From contig CAYPJU010000080.1 in the NCBI GenBank assembly GCA_964411125.1, positions 1 through 30,432 on the forward strand: 30,432 nucleotides of DNA. Reading direction: 5' to 3'. This DNA comes from JBFIHF01 sp964411125 (GTDB taxonomy: Bacteria; Myxococcota_A; Bradymonadia; Bradymonadales; Bradymonadaceae). Shown here piece after piece: positions 7,933 through 14,993 of this stretch. The notes beneath the pieces are model-generated. The model saw only the letters and a list, made by a program, of their open reading frames with translations. It ran no database searches and was not told the DNA's origin. The position numbers were made by a program, and so were the translations under genes. Position 1 is the stretch's first letter, and every line of letters starts with the position of its first letter.

Positions 7933-8961
7933 ATGAATCACGAAGTGGTACCCGCGGGGGGTTCTGAGACCGAGAGCCTGCCCGCTATCGAATGGCCATC
8001 CCAGTTGGACGTTCCGCGTCTGACGAACCCGAGCCCGTCGACGATGGAAGGGTTCGTGCGTTCGGGGACTCCGTTCATCATCGAGAACGCGATCTCGGAA
8101 GAAATCCTGGCGGATTTCGAACCGAGCAAGCTGGTGGAGGCAGCGGACGCGAGCCCGGTACGCGTCTACGAGGATCTCCCACCGATCGGTCCGGAGCTGG
8201 AGCGGTACTCCACCGGGCACACGACGGTGATGCCGTTCAAAGAGATGATGAAGGTGGTCGGCGACTCGTCCCGGCCGCGCCCTTCGTACGCGACGGCGAT
8301 TCAGCGTTCGACGGTGAAGCAGGACGATCTACGGATCTTCGAAGACGTCCATCCCGACCTGAAGAGCGGTGACCTGTGGATCGGAGCGCCCGGAGCCTCG
8401 ATCGGCCTGCACATTCACAGGCAGGCCTGGGTCGCTGGACTGTACGGGCGGAAAGACGTGTTCTTCGTGGACTGGCGCCAGACGCGCAGCCTGGAGCCCG
8501 TGCCGTTGATCCCGACGTGGAGCAGAACCGATCCGAAAAACCCCGACTTCGCGCAGCACCCGAAGCTGGCAGAGGTGGTTCCCTACGTCGGTCGCGTACA
8601 CCCCGGGGAGATCCTGTTCATTCCCGACATGATGTGGCACTGCCTGTGGCCGGTGGACCTGTGCGTCACGCTTCACACACGCTGGGACAGCGCGATCCAC
8701 GCGGAACGGTTCGACAAGTTCGACTACCGGGACATCGTGCTGCAGATGCCTTCCCTGTTCGGTTGGAAGCAGACGGCCGAGGTAGTGAGGCAGGTGTTCT
8801 GGCACGGTTTGCTCGGACGCCCCGAACCGGTGGTCCACGCGGTGGACGGGTTTCGCGTCGCGATGGGCCGCTACATCTGGAATGCGCTCGCCAGCAACCC
8901 GTTCGAAAAGCGGGTCGACGACATCTCCCTTCAAGCTCGGCTGGCACACTCCAAAGAGTGA
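7933..8961 (+). CDS. JmjC/cupin_8-like protein with atypical HxH metal motif
   Basis: 342 residues from ATG 7933, which has AAAGG nine bases upstream; an in-frame ATG at 7831 would add 34 residues of unconvincing sequence. The fold resembles the cupin_8/JmjC group of Fe(II)/2-oxoglutarate dioxygenases: an N-terminal segment with TPFIIENAI (about 46-54), then LHIHRQAWVAGLYGRKDVFFVDW (about 159-181) in the place of the usual HxD...K strand pair, and a closing strand HPGEILFIPDMMWHCLW (about 223-239). The expected ligand pattern is HxD/E...H; here His160-x-His162 replaces HxD, with His236 as the distal ligand. It may therefore bind a different metal or be non-catalytic. The substrate (protein or small-molecule hydroxylation) is unknown. 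It appears to be a single-gene transcript. Confidence 0.7.
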   Translation: MNHEVVPAGGSETESLPAIEWPSQLDVPRLTNPSPSTMEGFVRSGTPFIIENAISEEILADFEPSKLVEAADASPVRVYEDLPPIGPELERYSTGHTTVMPFKEMMKVVGDSSRPRPSYATAIQRSTVKQDDLRIFEDVHPDLKSGDLWIGAPGASIGLHIHRQAWVAGLYGRKDVFFVDWRQTRSLEPVPLIPTWSRTDPKNPDFAQHPKLAEVVPYVGRVHPGEILFIPDMMWHCLWPVDLCVTLHTRWDSAIHAERFDKFDYRDIVLQMPSLFGWKQTAEVVRQVFWHGLLGRPEPVVHAVDGFRVAMGRYIWNALASNPFEKRVDDISLQARLAHSKE

Positions 8962-8981
8962 TTCTCCCGGACTGACGCGGC

Positions 8982-9001
8982 CGCTCGGGCACCTCCGAGC
9001 G
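8982..9001 (+). terminator. GC-rich hairpin after the cupin-like gene
   Basis: CGCTCGG (8982-8988) pairs perfectly with CCGAGCG (8995-9001) around a six-base loop, starting 21 bases after the stop codon of the cupin-like gene. There is no T-run, so it is a weak intrinsic terminator at best, although it could act with Rho. The rest of the 221-base gap up to the sucrose operon contains no gene I can support; the operon promoter should lie there but no strong sigma-70 match was found. Confidence 0.4.
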
Positions 9002-9182
9002 ACCATGCGTCCTGCCCCCCCCTCGAGCGTCGATGCGACGGCTTCGGCTCCTCTCTCAGCAGCACGCCAGGGGATCGTTTCCTTGATTCTGCTCGCTCGT
9101 GCGCAGGCTTCCCACTCAGCCAACGTCGAACGACGCGCGCGCGATCCACGCGTGCGTCCTACCGGGAGCACGAGCGACAACA

Positions 9183-10559
9183 ATGGACGAGAACAGTTCT
9201 TACATCTGCATGATCAGTGTTCACGGGCTCATTCGGGGCAGTGACCTCGAGCTCGGTCGGGATGCGGACACCGGGGGGCAGACGCGGTACGTGGTCGAGC
9301 TCGCGCAAGCGCTGGGCGATCGCGCGGATGTGGAGCGGGTCGACCTGCTGACGCGACGGATCGAGGATCCGAACGTCGCGGCCGATTACGCAAAGCCGAT
9401 CGAACCGATCGGCAAGGACGCCCGGATCGTGCGCGTCGACGCCGGACCGGGCGACTACATCCGCAAAGAGCTATTGTGGGAGCATCTCGACGAGTTCGTC
9501 GACAACGCGGAGAAACATCTGCGAGACCAACCTCGCCTGCCCGACGTGATCCATGCGCACTACGCCGATGCGGGGTGGGTCGGGGCAAAGTTGTCGGAGC
9601 GGCTCGAGGTCCCGCTCGTCTTCACGGGGCACTCCCTCGGGCGGGTGAAGCGCGAGCGCCTGCTGGCGAATGGGCTCGCCGGGAACGCGATCGAGCAGCA
9701 GTACAAGATTTCCCAGCGGATCGAGGCGGAGGAGGAAGCGCTACGGCAGGCGACCTTCGTCGTCGCGAGCACGAGCCAGGAGGTGGAGGAGCAGTACGGG
9801 ATGTACGAGAACGGCGACGCCGAGTCGAAGTTCGTGATCCCGCCGGGCACCGACCTCGACTGCTTCTACCCCGGGCCGGTCGACGAAGACGGCGCGGTGG
9901 CGGAGGAGCTTCGTAGATTTCTCACCGACATTCGCCGGCCGATCGTGCTCGTCCTGGCGCGCCCCGATCCGCGCAAGAATCTGATCGCCCACGTCGAGGC
10001 TTTCGCGGCGAATCCGGAGCTGCCGGAGCGGGCAAACCTCGTCGTGATCGCGGGGACGCGGGACGACATCGAGGAGATGGAGGGGGAGACCGAAGACGTG
10101 CTCACGGAGCTGCTCGTCTCGATCGATCGTCACGACCTGTACGGGAAGGTGGCTTACCCGAAAGATTTCTCGGGAGACGACATTCCGACCCTCTACAGGC
10201 TCGCGGCCGCGTCGCGGGGCGTCCACGTGAACGCCGCGCTGACGGAGCCGTTCGGGCTGACGCTGATCGAAGCGGCAGCGTGCGGACTGCCGGTCGTGGC
10301 GACCGAAGACGGCGGACCGCGGGACATCATCGAGCGCTGCCGGCACGGGGTTCTGGTCGACCCACTCGACCCCGAGAAGATCGCCGAGGGGATTGCTTCG
10401 GTCCTCTTCGACGACGAACGTTGGGACGAGATGTCTCGTGCGGGGATCGCGGGAGTCGAGCAGCACTTCTCGTGGGAAGCCCACGCCCGCCATTTCGTCG
10501 AGACCCTCCGGGACCGGCTCCCCGCGCGTTCGGCCCGCGCCAAGCAGGAGCCGGCGTGA
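9183..10559 (+). CDS. sps: Sucrose-phosphate synthase (GT4 glycosyltransferase)
   Basis: 458 residues. Catalyses UDP-glucose (or ADP-glucose) + fructose-6-phosphate to sucrose-6-phosphate in the cytoplasm. The N-terminus MISVHGLIRG...LELGRDADTGGQT (10-34) is diagnostic for this family, with the GGQ loop at 31-33 involved in acceptor binding. HAHYADAGW (125-132 region), GHSLGR..RE (149-158), nucleotide-binding Arg260 and Lys265 in ARPDPRKN, and the GT4 motif EPFGLTLIE (355-363) are present. It consists of the catalytic core only, without the C-terminal phosphatase-like domain of plant enzymes. ATG 9183 begins the conserved core; an in-frame ATG at 9099 adds an unconserved 28 residues. It is the first gene of a four-gene operon, and its TGA overlaps the GTG of the phosphatase gene (GTGA, 10556-10559). 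Confidence 0.95.
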   Translation: MDENSSYICMISVHGLIRGSDLELGRDADTGGQTRYVVELAQALGDRADVERVDLLTRRIEDPNVAADYAKPIEPIGKDARIVRVDAGPGDYIRKELLWEHLDEFVDNAEKHLRDQPRLPDVIHAHYADAGWVGAKLSERLEVPLVFTGHSLGRVKRERLLANGLAGNAIEQQYKISQRIEAEEEALRQATFVVASTSQEVEEQYGMYENGDAESKFVIPPGTDLDCFYPGPVDEDGAVAEELRRFLTDIRRPIVLVLARPDPRKNLIAHVEAFAANPELPERANLVVIAGTRDDIEEMEGETEDVLTELLVSIDRHDLYGKVAYPKDFSGDDIPTLYRLAAASRGVHVNAALTEPFGLTLIEAAACGLPVVATEDGGPRDIIERCRHGVLVDPLDPEKIAEGIASVLFDDERWDEMSRAGIAGVEQHFSWEAHARHFVETLRDRLPARSARAKQEPA

Positions 10560-11386
10560 CCGAACCGCTGTTCCTCTGCTGTGATCTCGACCGCACCGTC
10601 CTTCCGAACGGGGAGGAGCCGGAGGCGCCGGGTTCGAGGGAAGCATTCGCCGCCCTTCTGCGCGATCCCGACGTGACGCTCGCCTACGTGACGGGCCGAA
10701 GCCTCGCGAAGTCACGGAGCGCGATGCAAGAGTGGAGTCTGCCCCACCCGCACTTCCTGGTCGCCGACGTCGGGGCCTCGATCTACCGACCGAGCGGGGA
10801 GGCATGGGAGCTCGTCGACGAGTGGCATGCCAGGATCGGAGGAGACTGGGAGGGGATCAATCGCGCCGCGATCGAGCGTCGGCTGGCCGGGATCGAGGAG
10901 CTCGTGGCGCAGCCACCCGAGGACCAGCAGCCCTACAAATGTAGCTTCTTCACCCCGCTGAATTGCGACCCTCGAGACCTCGAGGAGTCGATCCGTGGAG
11001 CGCTCGCCCCGACCGGCATCGCATACCGCGTGATAACGAGCGTCGACACCGCCGAAGGGGTGGGCCTCGTCGACGTGCTTCCGGAGTCCGCGTCGAAGCT
11101 TCGAGCGATCCGTTTCCTACAGCAGCGGCTGGAGCTCGGAGACGATCGAACGATCTTCGCCGGCGACAGCGGCAACGACCTCGACGTCCTGGTCAGCACG
11201 ATCCCCGCAATCCTCGTCGCGAACGCGAGTGACTCCGTGCGTACCGAGGCCACGGAACGCTCGGCAGATTCGGGATGCTCCGAACTTCTGTACCTCGCCG
11301 AGGGGGGCTTCGAAGGGAGGAACGGCAACTACCTCGCCGGGGTCCTCGAAGGGATCGACTGGTATCGGCGACGGAGGAAATCATGA
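10556..11386 (+). CDS. spp: Sucrose-6-phosphate phosphatase (HAD superfamily)
   Basis: 276 residues; removes phosphate from sucrose-6-phosphate, making synthesis irreversible. HAD motifs: I, DLDRT with Asp10/Asp12; II, Thr46 in VTGRS; III, Lys181 in PESASK; IV, GDSGND (203-208). The cap region and the VDVLPESASK signature suit the sucrose-phosphatase/Cof type C2 subgroup. The start is GTG 10556, with AGGAG ending five bases before it and a four-base overlap with sps; longer frames upstream are antisense-like noise in sps. Its stop overlaps the next gene's ATG (ATGA, 11383-11386), so translation is coupled along the operon. Gene order directly after sps supports the substrate assignment. Confidence 0.93.
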   Translation: MTEPLFLCCDLDRTVLPNGEEPEAPGSREAFAALLRDPDVTLAYVTGRSLAKSRSAMQEWSLPHPHFLVADVGASIYRPSGEAWELVDEWHARIGGDWEGINRAAIERRLAGIEELVAQPPEDQQPYKCSFFTPLNCDPRDLEESIRGALAPTGIAYRVITSVDTAEGVGLVDVLPESASKLRAIRFLQQRLELGDDRTIFAGDSGNDLDVLVSTIPAILVANASDSVRTEATERSADSGCSELLYLAEGGFEGRNGNYLAGVLEGIDWYRRRRKS

Positions 11387-12273
11387 GGGACGAGCAAGTG
11401 ATCTTCGGCGAGGTGCTGTTCGACGTCTTCGAAGACGGGCTGAGCGTCCTCGGCGGCGCACCCTTCAACGTCGCCTGGCACCTGACCGGGTTCGGGGAGG
11501 CTCCGCTGTTCGTCAGCCGGGTCGGCGACGACGAGCTCGGCCAAGAGGTTCGAGATCGAATGCGGGGTTGGGGGATGCGGCTGGAAGGGTTGCAGACCGA
11601 TCCGACGCACCCCACCGGACAGGTGACCGTGTCGACCCGCGGCGGAGAACCTCATTACACGATCGAACCCGAGCAGGCGTACGACCACATCGACCCGGCC
11701 GGAATCGACGTCGCCGGTGGCGCGCTCCTGTACCACGGGACGCTGGCCGCGCGAGGCCGTTCACGCGAGGCGCTCGAAGCGCTGCGCACCCGCCCCTTCG
11801 ACGCCATCGTCGTCGACGTCAATCTGCGGGAACCGTGGTGGGACCGAGACGACGTGCTGCACTGGCTCGAGGGCGTCACCACGGTGAAGTTGAGCGACGG
11901 CGAGCTGCCGGTGCTCGACGCGCAGGCCCGGACCACCGGCGGCGATCTCTTCGCTCGGGTTCGCTCCTTCCGCGAACAGACCGGCGTAGATCGGGTGGTC
12001 CTCACGCGAGGGGAAGAAGGAGCTCTGTGTGTGGACGCTCGCGACGAGGTCCGAGTCGCCCCCGAGCCGTCGGGGGAGGTCGTCGACACCGTCGGCGCGG
12101 GGGATGCGTTCACGGCTGTGCTGCTGCTCGGTCGGTTGCGCCGATGGAGCATCGGCATCACTCTCGAGCGCGCGCAACAGTTCGCGTCGAGGATCGTCGC
12201 CCAGCGCGGCGCTACGAACCCGGACCGCGAGATGTACGACGACTTCGCGACACGATGGAGAGGGACTCGCTGA
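11383..12273 (+). CDS. PfkB-family carbohydrate kinase, probable fructokinase
   Basis: 296 residues. The PfkB fold is shown by GGAPFNVA (24-31), the N-terminal substrate-binding region, and the second signature DTVGAGDAF (235-243) with catalytic Asp241. GGAPFN is typical of fructokinase and sugar-kinase members. In this operon the logical job is ATP-dependent phosphorylation of the fructose set free by amylosucrase, giving fructose-6-phosphate that returns to sucrose synthesis or glycolysis. ATG 11383 is supported by GGAGG five bases upstream and the ATGA overlap with spp. Substrate is inferred from context; ribokinase or another hexokinase activity is not excluded by sequence alone. Confidence 0.9.
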   Translation: MRDEQVIFGEVLFDVFEDGLSVLGGAPFNVAWHLTGFGEAPLFVSRVGDDELGQEVRDRMRGWGMRLEGLQTDPTHPTGQVTVSTRGGEPHYTIEPEQAYDHIDPAGIDVAGGALLYHGTLAARGRSREALEALRTRPFDAIVVDVNLREPWWDRDDVLHWLEGVTTVKLSDGELPVLDAQARTTGGDLFARVRSFREQTGVDRVVLTRGEEGALCVDARDEVRVAPEPSGEVVDTVGAGDAFTAVLLLGRLRRWSIGITLERAQQFASRIVAQRGATNPDREMYDDFATRWRGTR

Positions 12274-14232
12274 ATGTACGAGCCGACCGCCCATGCCAAG
12301 CTCAACCGAATCCTCGACGGCCTCACGGAGAGTGATGGCCCCGTCGCCGACCGGGTCTTCCTCACCCGCCTCGGGGCGAATTTCTACGCGATTCACGACC
12401 TCTTCGTGCGGCTGTACGGCGACCGGGACGACTGTTACGCCTCCCTCGAGGGGCTGGTCCGAGTCCTCGCGAAACGCTACCGCGAACGCCCCGAGAGGAT
12501 GCGAAATCGCGACCGGGAGCGCGAGGCGAATCCGGGCTGGTTCCTGGAACCGGACCTCGTCGGGATGGCTCTCTACACCGACGGTTTTGCGAAGAACATC
12601 GAGGGCGTCCGCGATCGGCTCGACTACTTCGAGGAGCTAGGCGTCGATCTACTACACCTGATGCCGCTGATGCGGTGTCCTCCCGGGGCGAGCGACGGCG
12701 GCTATGCGGTGAGTGACTTTCGGGAGGTCGATCCGCGTGTCGGGACGCTCGAACAGGTAAAGGAGCTCGGTCGTCGGATGCACGAGCGGCGGATGCTGTT
12801 GATGCTGGACGTCGTGATCAACCACACGTCGAACGAGCACGAATGGGTGCAGGCCGCGCGCGCCGGCGAGGAGAAGTATCGGGATTACTACCACACCTTC
12901 GAGGACCGTGAGATTCCCGATCAGTTCGAGCAGACGATGCCGAGCATCTTCCCCGAGACGGCGCCGGGGAACTTCACGTGGGACGAGGAGTTACAGCGCT
13001 GGGTGATGACGGTCTTCAACGACTACCAGTGGGACCTCGACTACCGAAACCCCGCGGTGTTCGTGGAGATGATCGACATCGTGTTGTTCTGGGCGAACTG
13101 TGGCGCGGACGTGCTCCGGCTCGACGCCGTGGCGTTCATCTGGAAGCAGCTCGGCACGGCGTGCCAGAACCTTCCCGAAGCCCACCTCTTGCTGCAGCTC
13201 TTCACGGACTGTTGCCAGGTGTCGGCGCCGGGGCTCCTGCTGGTCGCCGAGGCGATCGTCGCCCCGACCGAGATCGCGAAGTACTTCGGCGAGGACGCCG
13301 TCGTCGCTCGGGAATGCGACATCGCCTACAACGCCACGCTGATGGCGCTACTGTGGGACGGGGTCGCGACGCAGAACGCGAAGCTCTTGCGCCAGGGGAT
13401 CAAGCACTTGCCCGTGAAGCTGAGCGGATCTACGTGGCTCAACTACCTCCGCTGTCACGACGACATCGGTCTCGGTTTCGACGATGCGGACATCGTCCGC
13501 GCCGGCTACGACCCGTGGGCCCATCGACGGTTTCTCCTCGACTACTTCACCGGCGTTCACGACTGGTCGGACGCGCGAGGTCAACGCTTCGGCGAAAACC
13601 CCGAATCGGGTGACGCGCGTATCGCGGGGAGTCTCGCGTCGCTGGTGGGGCTCGAGGCGGCGATGGAGCGCGGCGACGCGGCGGAGATCGACCTCGCCAT
13701 CGACCGGATTCTGATGCTTCATGCGGTGATCATGTCGTTCAACGGCATCCCGCTCCTGTACTACGGCGACGAGCTCGGCACGTTCAACGACGACTCGTAC
13801 CTCGAGGACCCCCATCGGTCGTCGGACGCGCGATGGCTTCATCGGCCTCGTCTCGACGACGCCGATCGCGCTCGACGCGAAGTTCCCGGCAGCCCCGCGC
13901 GGCGCATCTTCGACGGGCTAACCCACCTGATCCGGACCCGACGTGGGGTCGCGGCGTTCACCGACCGCGACGACCGCGTCGTCCTCGAGTTTCCAGACGA
14001 GCACCTGCTCGCCTACACGCGCGGCGCCGACGACGAGGCGGTGATCGTCGTCGCGAACTTCGACCGGGAGCCGCACGAGTTTCGGCTCGACCATCTCCCG
14101 GAACCGTTCCGACGGTCGGGGGGGCAGGGTTTCCACGACCTTCTTCGCGACGAAGACGTGGGGTCCACCACGGTCGAAATCGCGGGATACTCCGCGCGAT
14201 GGCTCGTCCCGAAACTGACTCCGACCCGCTAG
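12274..14232 (+). CDS. ams: Amylosucrase (GH13)
   Basis: 652 residues, about the usual length for amylosucrase (around 630-650). The enzyme transfers glucose from sucrose onto an alpha-1,4-glucan and releases fructose. Diagnostic stretches: HLMPLMRCPPGASDGGYAVSD (starting about 128), INHTS with His184, nucleophile Asp284 in LRLDAVAF, acid/base Glu326 in VAEAI, and His395/Asp396 in RCHDDIG. A helical N-terminal domain (1-90) and a C-terminal beta domain (about 555-650) complete the architecture. ATG directly follows the TGA of the kinase gene (12271-12276), with GGAG/AGGG about nine bases upstream. It is the last gene of the sucrose operon. It could run as a storage-glucan synthase or as a route for sucrose breakdown. 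Confidence 0.93.
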   Translation: MYEPTAHAKLNRILDGLTESDGPVADRVFLTRLGANFYAIHDLFVRLYGDRDDCYASLEGLVRVLAKRYRERPERMRNRDREREANPGWFLEPDLVGMALYTDGFAKNIEGVRDRLDYFEELGVDLLHLMPLMRCPPGASDGGYAVSDFREVDPRVGTLEQVKELGRRMHERRMLLMLDVVINHTSNEHEWVQAARAGEEKYRDYYHTFEDREIPDQFEQTMPSIFPETAPGNFTWDEELQRWVMTVFNDYQWDLDYRNPAVFVEMIDIVLFWANCGADVLRLDAVAFIWKQLGTACQNLPEAHLLLQLFTDCCQVSAPGLLLVAEAIVAPTEIAKYFGEDAVVARECDIAYNATLMALLWDGVATQNAKLLRQGIKHLPVKLSGSTWLNYLRCHDDIGLGFDDADIVRAGYDPWAHRRFLLDYFTGVHDWSDARGQRFGENPESGDARIAGSLASLVGLEAAMERGDAAEIDLAIDRILMLHAVIMSFNGIPLLYYGDELGTFNDDSYLEDPHRSSDARWLHRPRLDDADRARREVPGSPARRIFDGLTHLIRTRRGVAAFTDRDDRVVLEFPDEHLLAYTRGADDEAVIVVANFDREPHEFRLDHLPEPFRRSGGQGFHDLLRDEDVGSTTVEIAGYSARWLVPKLTPTR

Positions 14233-14993
14233 CCGGCCGTCACCCCTCCGTCGACCGCCACCGCGGTCCCGGTGACGAAGCTCGCTTCGTCGCTGCAGAG
14301 CCATGCGACCAACGCCGCCACTTCGTCGGGTCGGCCCATACGCCCGACGGGTTCCATCGCGGTGTAGCCCTTGAGCGTTTCGGGGTCGTTGCCCGTCGCG
14401 CGAGTGATCATCGCGGTGTCGATGATGCCAGGACATACGGCGTTGATGCGGATTCCCTGAGTGGCCACCTCGAGGGCCGCGGATTTCGTGAGCCCGAGGA
14501 CGCCGAACTTCGACGCGCAGTATTCGCTCGCGAAAGGGAACCCCTGCATCCCGGCGATGGAGCTCATGTTCACGATCGCCCCGCCCTCTCCCTGTTCGAT
14601 CATCTGCTGAAGCTGGTACTTCATGCAGAGCCAGACACCGCGCAAGTTGATGTTGATGACGCGATCGAAAACCTCCGTCCGGAGCTCGGTGACTGGAGCC
14701 ATCTCGCCCTCCCAGCCGGCGTTGTTGAAGGCGAGGTCGAGCCGCCCGAAACGGTCGATCGTCTGGCGGACCAGCCCTCGAATCTCCGCCTCCGACGTGA
14801 CGTCGGTGTGCACGAAACTCGCGTCCCCTCCTGCAGCTCGAATCTCCCGAACGACCTGCTCGCCATGATCGGCGTCCACGTCGGATACGATCACTGCCGC
14901 GCCGTCTTCGGCGAACCGCAACGCTGCAGCACGGCCGATGCCGTTCGCGCCACCTGTCACGATCGCAACTTTCCCTTCGAATCTCTTCGTCAT
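14229..14993 (-). CDS. Short-chain dehydrogenase/reductase (SDR)
   Basis: 254 residues of a classical SDR. Cofactor motif TGGANGIG (13-20), Asp38 after strand 2 (favours NAD(H) over NADP(H)), NNAG (90-93), and the catalytic set Ser145, Tyr158, Lys162 (YCASK). CPGIIDT and the closing VDGG are also typical. The substrate cannot be assigned; the closest-sounding families are cyclohexanol/glucose-type dehydrogenases. ATG 14993 has GGAG close upstream and overlaps the PEP synthase stop (ATGA, 14990-14993), so the two form an operon. Its TAG stop shares the palindrome CTAG (14229-14232) with the TAG of amylosucrase on the opposite strand. Confidence 0.93.
   Translation of the reverse strand: MTKRFEGKVAIVTGGANGIGRAAALRFAEDGAAVIVSDVDADHGEQVVREIRAAGGDASFVHTDVTSEAEIRGLVRQTIDRFGRLDLAFNNAGWEGEMAPVTELRTEVFDRVININLRGVWLCMKYQLQQMIEQGEGGAIVNMSSIAGMQGFPFASEYCASKFGVLGLTKSAALEVATQGIRINAVCPGIIDTAMITRATGNDPETLKGYTAMEPVGRMGRPDEVAALVAWLCSDEASFVTGTAVAVDGGVTAG

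Noticed and set aside
9083..9111. TTGATT as a -35 box for the sucrose operon.
   Set aside because: No -10 match 16-18 bases downstream; the promoter position remains unknown.
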